From Metellina segmentata (taxonomy: Eukaryota; Arthropoda; Arachnida; Araneae; Tetragnathidae), in contig OX375881.1 of assembly GCA_947359465.1 (NCBI GenBank), positions 122,771,967 to 122,835,966 on the forward strand: a stretch of 64,000 nucleotides of DNA. Reading direction: 5' to 3'. Below the pieces are notes generated by a model. The model was not told the DNA's origin, made no database searches, and worked only from the letters and a program-made list of their open reading frames with translations. The position numbers and the translations under genes were made by a program. Shown here piece by piece: positions 53,958 to 64,000 of the stretch. Position 1 is the first letter of the stretch; each line of letters begins with the position of its first letter.

Positions 53958-55985
53958 ATTCTACGCAAAATGAGCAAATCGGCTGTGGCTGACACATCAC
54001 CGATTTTAATGAAAATTATTTATTAAATAGATCACATATAGTAAGGAGGAACTGCCAAATATTAGATATCCAAAATGTATATTTATTTTTTATTGAATTT
54101 TAAAGTTCAAGGTCACTCAAATGTAGATTTTTTAGCACTAATAGTAGACTGTTTGAGACCCTATATTTCAATAAGTTATTGACACGAATCAAAAAAATTA
54201 TATTGTTACATTCTTCAGTAAAAGGTCATTTAGAAAATGTCAGAATATAGTTTTCTATCCGTCACTGCTAATTCTCAAAGACCAGCGAAAATAGAGATTT
54301 TGTCTATTTGATGTAAATTTCAAATTGCTCTAGTACCTCTAAAAATGGGGAAAGACAGAAACAAAAATTATTCTTAACAACGCACTACTTCTATCTAAAA
54401 GTTTCAAATAATTTAGTGATTGTGTTTTTAATACAAAATTTATTGTGAATTACAACTCCGAAAACATCACAAATTTTCAGTATTATGTGTCAAGATGTAT
54501 ATTATGTCCTAAAATTTTCATCACTGTAATTTGTTTATTTTCGTTCCAAGAAAATTTTTAACTAGATGGAAATTATCGTTTTACTTTATCGCATACACGC
54601 CAGTAAGACATCTATTTCCGCCTTTGAAAGAGATGCTATTACATTCAAGGACAAATAACCGAATAAATTAACACTATTAAGTGAATCATGGTTATAAATA
54701 TGCTTGATTTGCTAAACAGACAATTTTCTGATGAACCGAAAGCTTTCGAACACCGGCGAATGTTCTAGTGGCAATCCAGAAGTCAAGGCAAAAGCCTATG
54801 CGATGGAATCGGTGGAAATATCAAATGGTTCGCTGCAAGAACAAGTTTACAGAGACCTTTCGACACACAGTCAGATTTTAAATACAAAACAATTATTCTC
54901 CTTCTGAACCGCAACTATTTCAAACATTAAGTTCTTTCGTGTGCCTTAAACTGATGTTATTTAAATTGAGCTTCAACTAAGGTTTAATGAAGTGACGGCA
55001 GCCATTATGGGAACGCGTGACTATCATTGCTACATTCCTATTCCCAACTGTAAGTCACAAATTCGTGTTTCATATTTATCACAATCACCAACAAAAGAAG
55101 TAAAGAGTTTTAAAAGAATTCGGCAGTACAAAATAACCACGTTACAATCATAAAAGATGCAAAATTTAACATGGAAGTTTTAGCACATAGTGAATTTGAA
55201 AAGTTAATTAGTTAAAAGTCATGTCTATGATACTAAGTTGAATTTTTTAAGCTTGTTTTTACACTGACCTTTTCGGCTTTTATAGTTCACTTTTTAAGTT
55301 AAAAATGATTTGGTATTTCTTTGTTGATATAGGGTTTCATTATCTGTATTTAATCACTGTTATCATTGAAGTTCTCGTAATATACATATACTGGGAAGCA
55401 AATTATGTGATTTTGATTTTATTATTGTTGCTTTAGGACTCAGATTACAATCCCGAAATTTTTTTTACAAGTAATAAACATATTAAACTGTATTCCCGTG
55501 AAATGTCGGTTTTGTCAAAGCTGTCCTTAATTTGATTTCTTATGCCTATTTAGAGTAAAAAATGTCATTTTGTTATTTTCATTAGCTATTTTGAAGATGA
55601 AAGAATTAAAATGGGACTTGCAAACTCTATCAGTAATATTATCATACCTAGCACAGAAACTGTCATGAATTTAAAGGATGTCTTAAAATTTTTTTAGCCC
55701 ATAGAAATTTTTTTAATTTTGTTTAAAATGACAATTTTCCATTTTTTGCAACTAAATTTTAGATTAAATATAATGTTTAAAATTGTTGTTGACCAAGAGA
55801 AAAAAAGAAAATTTTGAACAGATTTTAAATATGCTAAACATGATTGTCTACGTTAAACAGTTTTTGAGAAACAGAACTTCAAACATGCAACTTCAAGCGA
55901 TCTCACAATCAGTACTTTTTTCTGCAATAAATGATCATTTTTCTTTGATTTTCTAATCACTTACTTATATCAAAGTAGTACTTAC
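53958..55985. other. 2 kb of non-Tc1 DNA inside the composite element
   Basis: AT-rich, no open frame of note, no SINE boxes or internal TIRs recognised. It replaces the expected transposase 3' end. Confidence 0.5.
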
Positions 55986-56051
55986 GTGTGTAAAATTTCG
56001 TTTCATTTTGACGACTTTTTCTTGGTTTGCAAATTTTTATGGCAATGAGTG

Positions 56052-56398
56052 TATATTGCAACAGAAGCATTGCTTTTTTGATATGTATTTATGGAGTTTC
56101 AAATTATAAACTTTAATGCCCCTATATTCGTATGGTTGGAAGTATTTGTGATTGCGCCAAATATTGTGCAATATTCTACAATATTTATCAACCTCAATGT
56201 TTGTAGTGTTATAATCAAGATTTCATTCCAAAGAACGAATTTAGATATCTGTTTTACACCTACTTAGTCAAGAATATACAAACAGCCGATTCTTCAGATC
56301 GAAAGACAGAATTTAAAAGCTTCAAAAATGACCAACTTTGATAATAAAAAACAAGATTTAAAAAATTAATAGTTTTTTTGATGAGGCAAAATGTGTGG

Positions 56399-56434
<36 letters not shown>

Positions 56435-57826
56435 ATTTTTGTAGATTTACGTACATTATTGCAATTTTTTTTTTTACATTTCTCTGGCACAACGAAAAGA
56501 TATTTAAATAATTTTGTAAAATTCCATACATATATATTCACAAGAATTAATTGTTTGCTAAAATTTTGAATGTTTTAAAGTCTCTAAATAATGAATTAAC
56601 GACAGTAACATTTTGCACGAATCTACTTAAAAGGAAATGCAATTAAAAATCCTAACAAGATTCGTCATTTCTACAGAACAGGGTCCCAAAATTTCAACGC
56701 ATGATAAAACATCTTAAAATATAAATAAATGGATTTTACGACTAACTCTAAATACATATAAATTAATCTTCTTTTCAACCATGAAAATAATTTAAATGAC
56801 AGTTTTCAATCAAATCACAAAAGTCGTTAATAGAAAGATTCGATTCACAATCATTCAAATTCTATAATCAATAGAAAGTAGATCTCATCACAATCTTAGA
56901 ATTCCAATTTTAACAACTTGAGGGAGATTCGAATCTAAATAAAGTAGATTAATCTTTGTAATAGCATAGTCTGTAAATTGAATTATTTTATTAATGTCGA
57001 ACAGTCAACACGCTTGCATTAAAAATTCATTTCAACGGACTAAATCCAGCAGTTCAATTACACTTGCTCGAAGAGCACCGACAGTTATAATGAAAATCCG
57101 AAATCAGGTCTTGCGTCATCGAAAAGGGAAAAGTAATTTAAGGAACGAAATTGAAAAAGAGATTAAGAAAATGTGGTTCGCAAATTCACATATCAACGCT
57201 CCACTGCTCATCATTACACTTCAAGTATTAAAGTAAAATCTCAAACGAAATCTGTTCCTTTAAATCTGGGGTTGATAAAATGGTTTAATGTGCAGATTAA
57301 ATTGCAATCTTGAGTTTGAAATTTATATAATGCCCCTACGAAAGCTACGTTATCGTGGCGAACCCAACGCATTTTCCAAGAGGCTATGGAGGTATAAATT
57401 ATTTGGGGGAAAATAAGCCGATTACGCTTAATGTCACAGTACGGGTTTCCCTTGCATCGAATCACAACAGATGGGAATAAAGCAATAAAGAAATAAAATT
57501 ATCTAGGCCGGTACTGAAATTTTTTTTTAACATATAAATATTTGCGCTTGAACTAATGATTTTTTTAATACTTTTTTAGCTTTTCTGAAGGGCATATCGA
57601 TCCCCCCCCCTCCAGTGTTCGAAACGTCAAATTAAAATCCAACACCAGAGTAAAATATTCAGAACCACTAAAAGTTTTACTTTAGTTGTACAGAAATGTA
57701 AGTTCATTTTTGACAGCTTTTACTAAAACCAATGGCATTTTCATAACGCAATAAATATTCAAAATTGATGGTATCAATTGATAGCAAATTGTCATGTCCC
57801 ACATTTCAATCGTATTTTTGAAATGC
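56052..57826. other. AT-rich, no gene seen
   Basis: Contains an (AT)n microsatellite at 56402-56431 and short C and T runs near 57520-57612. An 80-codon frame at 56994-57236 is basic and probably chance. Confidence 0.5.
56402..56431. repeat. (AT)n microsatellite
   Basis: About 15 AT dinucleotides. Confidence 0.95.
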
Positions 57827-58104
57827 TGTATTACCAACCGGAGGGTTGCGATTTCGAATCATAACTTGGACCGTCGTGTGCGTGGCGGGCTGGTGTAAGT
57901 TATGTCACGGTCTCAAATGTCTCCACGTTCGTATGGCGTGGATGTTCAGAGAGTGGTGTTCCCACTCAGATGCGACCTTGCCATCCGACTGGTCCAAATA
58001 ACGTGGGTGTTGTCCTCTAATCTTCCCCTTTGGGAATTATCCCGGACGTTCTCCAATAGCCCTCTATGTTGCTCTAGTGCGACGTTAATTAAATACCTAC
58101 CTCC
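57827..58104 (+). repeat. SINE-B copy, head-truncated
   Basis: Starts GTATTACCAACCGGAGGGTT just before a B-box-like TTTCGAATC. The body and tail end TTAATTAAATACCTACCTCC. It lies directly before the SINE-A tandem array. Confidence 0.78.
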
Positions 58105-58120
58105 CGTCAACATTCCAAAG

Positions 58121-59473
58121 GCCGACCGACCGGTCTGGTGGTTAAGCCTCTAGATAGGAAGAATTCTAGTTCAAATCCGGGTGAGTACATGGATGTTCGT
58201 AAGCGTATGGTGTAGAGGCGGCTGGTGCACCTTAAATCTGTCGTGTCCGAAAGTCTTCACGTTCGGTTGGTTCGGACGTTTGGAGAGTAGTGTGCCAGCT
58301 CAGGTGTTGCCTCGTCGTCTGACCGTGGTTCAAAAATTACGTGTGGTTGTCCTCGGATCTTTCTCTTAGGGGGCCGGCCGACCAACCGATATAGTGGTTA
58401 AGGTGTTAGCCTCAGGATCGGAAGGTTTCTGGTTCGAATCCGGGTCCGGGCATGGTTGTTTAAAAGCGTATGGTGTAGAGCGCAACTTTAATCTGTCGTG
58501 GCCGAAAGTCTTCACGTTGGGTTGGTTCGGACTTTTGGAGAGTAGAGTGCCAGCTCAGGTGTTACCTCGTCGTCTGACCGTGGTTCAAAAATTACGTGTG
58601 GTTGTCCTCGGATCTTTCTTTTAGGGGGCCGGCCGACCAACCGGTATAGTGGTTAAGGTGTTAGCCTCAGGATCGGAAGGTTTCTGGTTCGAATCCGGGT
58701 CCGGGCATGGTTGTTTAAAAGCGTATGGTGTAGAGCGCAACTTTAATCTGTCGTGGCCGCCGAAAGTCTTCACGTTGGGTTGGTTCGTACGTTTGGAGAG
58801 TAGAGTGCCAGCTCAGGTGTTGCCTCGTCGTCTGACCATGGTTCAAAAAATACGTGTGGTTGTCCTCGGATCTTTCTCTTAGGGGGCCGGCCGACCAACC
58901 GGTATAGTGGTTAAGGTGTTAGCCTCAGGATCGGAAGGTTTCTGGTTCGAATCCGGGTCCGGGCATGGTTGTTTAAAAGCGTATGGTGTAGAGCGCAACT
59001 TTAATCTGTCGTGGCCGCCGAAAGTCTTCACGTTGGGTTGGTTCGGACGTTTGGAGAGTAGAGTGCCAGCTCAGGTGTTGCCTCGTCGTCTGACCGTGGT
59101 TCAAAAATTACGTGTGGTTGTCCTCGGATCTTTCTCTTAGGGGGCCGGCCGACCAACCGGTATAGTGGTTAAGGTGTTAGCCTCAGGATCGGAAGGTTTC
59201 TGGTTCGAATCCGGGTCCGGGCATGGTTGTTTAAAAGCGTATGGTGTAGAGCGCAACTTTAATCTGTCGTGGCCGAAAGTCGTCACGTTGGGTTGGTGTG
59301 GAAGTTTGGAGAGTGGGGTACCAGCTCAGGTGTTGCTTCTTCATCTGACCGTGGTTCAAAATTACGAGGTTATGTCCTCGGATCTTTCCCTTAAGGGACT
59401 GATCCCGGACCGTCGTCAATAGCCCGTTGTGTTGCTCTAGTACGACGTTAATTAAAATTACCATTACCATTAC
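58121..59473 (+). repeat. SINE-A-derived tandem array, five units
   Basis: Units start at 58121, 58377, 58632, 58890 and 59148 (periods 256, 255, 258 and 258), each with the SINE-A head GCCGACCAACCGGTATAGTG (unit 1 slightly altered). Units 1-4 end at GGATCTTTCTCTTAGGGGG, before the SINE 3' tail, and join the next head through a GGCCGGCC junction. Only unit 5 has the full 3' tail ending in (ATTACC)n. Units 2-5 share a small deletion (GTAGAGCGCAACTTTAATCT) that unit 1 lacks. Units 2-5 have intact B boxes. The long in-frame ORF in each unit is a by-product of the repeat. Confidence 0.92.
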
Positions 59474-59555
59474 TCTTAGGGGATTGATCACGGACCGTGG
59501 TCAATAGCCTGCTGTGTTGCTCTAGAACGAAATTAGTTAAAAATTACTAATTACC
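59474..59555 (+). repeat. SINE-A 3'-tail fragment
   Basis: CTTAGGGGATTGATCACGGA to GAACGAAATTAGTTAAAAATT and ACTAATTACC, directly after the array. Confidence 0.8.
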
Positions 59556-59893
59556 AAATAAAATCATTTAATTTTGAATAGTTCGTATTGACGTAAAACG
59601 AATATTTTCCCGATCCTTTGCACAAGTCGCTCAAAGGGCTTAAAAATATATTTCCTATCTCCTTGAAATGTGTCGTGAAAGAGGATTTACCAAAAAGCAA
59701 AGTGTTAAGAATTCATGTTGATAGATCTCTTGTTCTTAGTGTTTGGCATATGTTAATATTATTACCTATTATTGCCCGAGTTTATTAGTTGGGTTTATTT
59801 TCTTTAACGCGAAAGTCGATTCAGAGCATTTAATCTGGTTACTAATTTCCTTCTTTCATTTGCGCAACAGTCGGCTTTCGTTAAAAGTTATTA
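59556..59893. other. No recognised feature
   Basis: AT-rich sequence that ends at the TA target of the next element. Confidence 0.45.
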
Positions 59894-60456
59894 CAGTCAG
59901 TACCGGCTATATGGTAAGCCTGTTATAAGGGCACCCCGCTTATATGGTCAGTTTTCAAAAGTCCCTTCTAACTTAATAGGGAACATGTGCTGAAGCGCAC
60001 CGCTTATATAGTCATTTTATTTTCTTGGTTTTCTGATTATCTGTTATATGGTCATTTTTTAATCTTTACAATGAGGTTATCGCTTAACCGTGTAGTGCAG
60101 TAGGCCTCGGCGTTGAGTTTACCGTGAATTTGGACCAAGGTCTCAATCTATACTACGAGAAACACCCCAGACCATAATTCCACATCCGCCGAACTTTACT
60201 ATGGGCACAATGCATTCTGGCAAAAGGCGTTCTCCAGGCAGACGCCAGACCCTGCCATCCGAACGGTAGAGAGTGAACCTTGATTCGTCGCTCCAGAGAA
60301 CCCGTTTAGTAGAATTAAGTTTTAAAATGTTCTTAAAAGTTTAATTATTTGTTTATGAACACTATATTCTGATAGGTGTTCCGCATATATGATCAGCCCG
60401 CTTATATGGTCTGATTTTTTGGACCGCTGAGCTGACCATATAACCGATATAGACTG
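59894..60456. mobile_element. pogo/Tigger-type MITE
   Basis: Ends CAGTCAGTACCGGCTATATG and, reverse-complemented, CAGTCTATATCGGTTATATG, flanked by TA (59892-59893 and 60457-60458). The subterminal motif CCGCTTATATGGTC recurs in both arms. At 563 bp it is non-autonomous. It contains a fragment of a Tc1 transposase. Confidence 0.82.
60160..60310 (-). pseudogene. Tc1 transposase fragment inside a MITE
   Basis: The complement reads [40 protein letters not shown] and GIMVWG: the segment around the first catalytic Asp of a Tc1 transposase of the kind best known from fish-type Tc1 elements. Only about 50 residues are present, with no start, and second and third catalytic residues absent. Confidence 0.72.
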
Positions 60457-60458
60457 TA

Positions 60459-60987
60459 CTTAGGATTATAAATCGTTCTACCACTAAGCATCTTCAACTA
60501 AGATACTATCTAATGCGACTTGCCGTCTGTTCAGCAAAATTAAAAATATTTTCTCTCATTCTATCCATACACTTCTTAATTAATACGATATTAAGTTTTC
60601 TTGTTTTGATTTTGTTCATGGAAAGAGAGTAAACATCAAAAATAATATAAGGAGTTATTGTTTTATCCAATTCTCCGGTGCTCCTTATGATCTGCATAAC
60701 ATATCAATTCGTGTGTTCTGTGGGTAAAAAAATATCCTATTACATTACATATCCTATTACTTTATTACATGATGTAATCTCGATCATAGCCTTACCACAA
60801 CGCTAAAAGCACAATTAAGCATTTAAGCAAATGACGTGTATACAAAAATGCGTTCAAAGATTTGATCCTTCAGGAAAAATCGAGTTATGATTAAAAGGGT
60901 TTTGTTCATAAAAATCGGCACTTCCACAGAATCAAAATGATACGCGACTTTTTCATTGCAAAAAACTTGATTTTTAAAACTTAAGGG
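60459..60987. other. No recognised feature
   Basis: AT-rich. Confidence 0.45.
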
Positions 60988-61252
60988 CGCAATGGATCAA
61001 CGCAATGGGCTATTGGCGAAAGTTTTTAGATCAAACTTGAAGGGAAAGATCCGAGGACAACGCCGCGTAATTTTAAATCAGTCAAATGACGAGATCACAC
61101 TTGAGGTGCAATTACCACTCTTCAAACTTCTACACCATGCAACGTAGACATTTGAGATCATGATACTGTGCACCAGCCTCCACGCACACGACCGTCAAAG
61201 GTTGTGTTCGAACTCAAATCTCTTCGGTTGCTAATACTTCAATCGTAGTAAC
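60988..61252 (-). repeat. SINE-B copy, diverged
   Basis: Minus-strand body (GATCCGAGGACAACGCCGCG, ACGAGATCACACTTGAGGTG) and worn head (B-box complement GTGTTCGAACTC). The far tail is missing. Confidence 0.7.
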
Positions 61253-61654
61253 CAAAAAATGTAACATTCCACACTTTTTTTTATTGATTTTTTTCCGCGT
61301 TTTTGATTCCTGGACCTTTTTTACACTTGAAACTCCAGCATATATATTTTGACATGGTCTCTACTTTTTTCAGTCTTGCTTCAGAATTATAAAGTGGAGT
61401 TGCAATTTTATACGATGTGCTCCTTTTTTTTATCAATTTCTTATAACTATTTATACGTATTGAATTCTCTGAGTAAAAGCATGACTATAACTTCTACATA
61501 ATAATATGTTGTTGTACGTGCATTTTTAAAGTAACGCAGTATGTGCATCATCCATTTTAACCTTTTTAGTCCATATGCACTCTATAATTTCTGTATATAA
61601 ATAATGTAAATATACAGCCAATTTTATACAACGCTCTAAACTTCCAAGTATTTT
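61253..61654. other. No recognised feature
   Basis: AT-rich with T-rich runs; no gene seen. Confidence 0.45.
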
Positions 61655-61800
61655 CGAAGAGATATCTCGTCCCTCAAAATATGACCCCTTTAGCTAATGT
61701 CAAGATATCTAATCAAGATGTTACCAACATTTGTACTGTTCACTAGATAGAAATCTGCTTCGTTTTCTTCGAATGAAGAGATAAATCATCTCGACAACCA
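61655..61800. repeat. Palindromic-core repeat cluster 5
   Basis: GAAGAGATATCTCGTCCCTC, AATGTCAAGATATCTAATCA and GAAGAGATAAATCATCTCGA, with AAGATGTTACC-type linkers: diverged units. Confidence 0.6.
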
Positions 61801-61876
61801 CAAAAATAGTAAAAACCCAGATTAACATGAATTTAAATTTTTCAAAAAAATGCGTATTACTTCCTAAGTTTAAATA

Positions 61877-63269
61877 CACTCTATAACAAAAAAAATCGAC
61901 GCACCAAGAAGGAGTTGCCGATGGAGACAAAAATTGGTGGATAGGAAAATTATGTACAGAATAGAAAATGATTAAAATTTCAGAACAATTGAATGATTTA
62001 TTTCAGAGTTACAGTAACGAGCTCAATAAGGTGTTGACCCGCCTCTAGCCTGGATGCAAGCTGCCACACGTCGTGGCATAGACCGATAAAGCTCTCGGAT
62101 GGTCTCCTGCGGTATTTCTTGCCAAATTTGCTCCAATTGTCGGATTACGTCATCAACATTCCCTATCGGATGCAGTCGCCTTCCCATCATATCCCAGACT
62201 TGCTCGATGGGAGAGAGATCTGGTGATCTGGCTGACCAAGGAAGTGTTTGACAAGCTTGAAGACAGTTCATAGCAACACGTGCCGTATGTGGTCTGGCAT
62301 TGTCTTGCTGAAAAATAAGCCCAGGGTACTGCGAAAGGAACGGTAGCAAAACAGGTCTCAGAATGTCGTCAATATACCACTGTGCAGTAAGTGTACCTCT
62401 AATGACGACCAGAGGGGTCCGGCTGACAAGGGAAATGGCACCCCAGACCATAACTCCTTGTTCAGGGCCCGTGTGGCGTCCAATAGTGAAAGCAGGATCG
62501 GCACGCTGCCCTGGGCGTCTCCAGACACGTCTTCGATGATCGTCAGGACACAGTTGGAAGCGGGATTCGTCGCTAAAGACTATACGTCCGCAGTCAGCAT
62601 CATTCCAGCCTGATCGAGCTAAGCACCACTGTAATCTGGCTCGACAGTGTGTAGGCGTGAGTGGCAGGTGGCGTAACGGTCGGTACGAGTGTAGATTTCG
62701 CTCTCTCAGGCGTCTGTGAATGGTCATGGTGAACACTCGTGTGTGGGTCGCACGACTGATGGTTGATAGCGATGAATCAGGCGCTGTGACAGCTGATCTG
62801 ACAATCACTCTGTCCTCGCGATCTGTTGTGGCTCTAGGTCGACCGCTGCCATCATGACGCTGAAATCTGCCATTGTCCACCCACACTTGCCAGCGTCTTC
62901 TAATCGCCGCATCGCTTCGACTCACATGACGAGCGATTCTCCGATTTGCCCAACCTGCCTCTTTCAATCCAACGACCTCTTTCAAACTCTGAAAGTTGCT
63001 CGCAATGAGCTCGAATCCTGCGGCGAGGCATTATTTCAGTCGTTAAAATGTATCTTAATTCGCAATGCAGCAGAAAAAACAGTTCAAGAACAACTCCTTA
63101 TATACATCTGCTGGAAGCGAAGTTCCGATGCGCTGGAGATAGCACTATTCATTCATTGGACACCAAATTTTAATCATTTGCATATTGGGTCAAAACATTT
63201 TTGCATACGAAATTTCAAAGCAATCGGATGATTCCTTCTTGGTGCGTCGATTTGTTTTGTTATAGAGTG
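61877..63269 (-). mobile_element. Tc1-like element, best-preserved copy
   Basis: TA on both sides (61875-61876 and 63270-63271). The ends CACTCTATAACAAAAAAAAT and CACTCTATAACAAAACAAAT (reverse complement) continue with identical CGACGCACCAAGAAGGA, so the TIRs match over about 37 bases with one difference. Length is 1393 bp. It carries one transposase gene on the minus strand. Confidence 0.95.
62023..63031 (-). pseudogene. Tc1-like transposase, nearly intact, one frameshift near the start
   Basis: A cut-and-paste transposase. The Met frame begins at the complement of 63029-63031 with MPRRRIRAHCEQLSEFERGR, the normal N-terminus. It must then shift by about two bases near 62970 to enter the long frame (VVGLKEAGW), which is open for ~320 codons to the stop at 62023. 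Domains in order: paired HTH with WANRRIARHVSRSDAAIRRR; GRPR hook GSGRPRATT; second HTH TISRATHTRVFTMTIHRRLR; first catalytic Asp in VFSDESRFQL; second in FQQDNARPHTARVAM; Glu in PDLSPIEQVWDMMGRR; end QARGGSTPY. The second Asp and Glu are separated by 32 residues by count. No in-frame ATG precedes the long frame before an upstream stop, so this copy is probably just inactivated. Confidence 0.92.
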
Positions 63270-63271
63270 TA

Positions 63272-63439
63272 TTTTAGAGAGTAATTACGCCTTAGGTTAT
63301 AAGAAGGGTATCAGTTATGAAAAAGCGACGCTGACGTCAGTAAAAATAAGATAGAGAAAATGTTTAGCGCAGATGCTATTCACCAGGTTCACAAGAAGTA
63401 AAAATCACCTTTAACCCTTTAATGATTCAGACGATGAGG
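63272..63439. other. No recognised feature
   Basis: Short AT-rich interval. Confidence 0.4.
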
Positions 63440-63600
63440 AGGTATCTCTCTCTCTCTATGCAGATCTGATAAGGTTTAGAAATGACAAGATTAATATTAC
63501 ATTTTGATCTGATCATTTTGTCTAACGATGAGATACGAACCATCAAGTTCTGGTTAAAATTAGCTAATGTCGATATAGATCATCCATCAAGATATGGTAC
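63440..63600. repeat. Palindromic-core repeat cluster 6
   Basis: ATGACAAGATTAATATTACA, TCTAACGATGAGATACGAAC and CATCAAGTTCTGG, then GCTAATGTCGATATAGATCA and CATCAAGATATGG. The units are diverged but keep the TAATG-AGATA-CATCAAGAT order. Confidence 0.5.
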
Positions 63601-63649
63601 GTTTTGGTAATAGAGAAATTCGTCTATAAAGGTCCATGTTTCATATATA

Positions 63650-64000
63650 CAGGGCGTTTCTGCGGTCATGGGACAAACTTGGAGGGGTGGTACAGCTTGT
63701 TTAAAACATACATTTTTCGTATTGGAATGTATGGTTGAAAGTGACGCGTGAAGGTAAAAACACAAAAAATGTGACATGAACTGAAAAACATTGTTTATTT
63801 ACATCATTGAAAAGTGCTTTTTTTGTAGTAATGTTTACAATGAAGGCTCAAAATTGTGACCACTAACAGAAAGACAAACTGTGATTGGATGGCAATGCTG
63901 TGGGTTGAGGGCAGTAGTGTGCTTGGCCATCCCTGATCTGATACATCTGCGGGAAGCCGGGAAAACGTCCTTTGCAACTGTACTGTCGGCCGTGATGGGA
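63650..64000 (-). mobile_element. Mariner element terminus, cut by the window edge
   Basis: After a TA at 63648-63649 the sequence CAGGGCGTTTCTGCGGTCAT and the following ~215 bases match both arms of the 1291-2538 element (GGACAAACTTGGAGGGGTGG, CATACATTTTTCGTATTGGA, CTCAAAATTGTGACCA). Similarity stops near 63865. The rest continues beyond the window. Confidence 0.75.

Larger units (their letters stand above)
53025..56051 (+). mobile_element. Composite Tc1-ended element, 3 kb
   Basis: The left end CACTCATTGCCATAAAAATT at 53025 and the same 20 bases in reverse complement at 56051 are identical; the next ~20 bases are similar (TGCGCACCGAGAAATAA / TGCAAACCAAGAAAAAG). TA follows the right end; the left has TG, one change from TA. 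Only the first two-thirds of a transposase (to about 53957) is present. It is followed by about 2 kb of unrelated AT-rich DNA up to the right TIR. A normal member would be ~1.4 kb. Confidence 0.75.

Noticed and set aside
58394..59422. Series of ~77-codon open frames with nearly identical proteins (MVKVLASGSEGFWFESGSGH...)
   Set aside because: They are translations of the SINE-derived tandem units; the frame follows the tRNA-like head and has no start context or known protein.

Overview
This 64-kb window is eukaryotic nuclear DNA. It is AT-rich, has no operon structure, rRNA or confident tRNA gene, and is packed with decayed transposable elements. The mix of Tc1 and mariner lineages, including several DD34E Tc1 types, a DD41D mariner and a DUF4817-type mariner, together with hAT, piggyBac, pogo and Helitron relics and abundant tRNA-derived SINEs, suggests an arthropod, most likely a spider. 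That assignment rests on remembered resemblance of the transposases and was not searched. No complete host gene is visible. One short possible exon is proposed at 19519-19755 on the minus strand.

Layout. 1-6.3 kb: a palindromic mariner derivative (1291-2538), four SINEs, and a complete-length but broken DD41D mariner with both TIRs (4952-6294). 6.9-12.7 kb: a Tc1 split by a hAT element with a perfect 8-bp target duplication (hAT 7217-8250), then two fold-back elements (9139-10228 and 11990-12679). 13-21 kb: SINE tails, clusters of a short palindromic repeat (core GACGAGATATCTCGTC), a 33-bp minisatellite, a tail-to-tail SINE pair, the possible exon, and a mariner deletion derivative. 21-27 kb: a MITE, two Tc1 relics (one with a SINE inside it), and a Helitron-like element. 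27-32.3 kb: tandem duplications, then a 1.9-kb element with ~300-bp inverted repeats around a broken gene with an XPG-like motif and a cysteine cluster, then a hAT relic. 33-38.6 kb: three Helitron-like copies, a hAT relic, and a deletion derivative of the DD41D mariner. 40-44.6 kb: a second mariner deletion derivative, a minisatellite with a long hairpin, and an inverted-repeat element. 45.8-49.1 kb: a piggyBac relic interrupted by a 1.1-kb GC-rich block, then a hAT relic carrying a SINE with a clear target duplication. 50-56 kb: Tc1 and pogo relics, and a 3-kb Tc1-ended composite. 57.8-61.3 kb: a SINE-derived tandem array of five units and a pogo-type MITE. 61.9-64 kb: the best-preserved Tc1 element and the truncated start of another mariner at the window edge.

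The elements do not form a pathway. The organising themes are (i) inverted-repeat or fold-back derivatives of mariner-type elements, (ii) a SINE body shared by two different tRNA-like heads, (iii) nested insertions that give a relative chronology, and (iv) the dispersed palindromic repeat. In the evidence fields, SINE-A means copies with the head GCCGACCAACCGGTATAGTG and SINE-B means copies with the head GGCCGCGGTAGCCCGGTTGG. Both names are mine.
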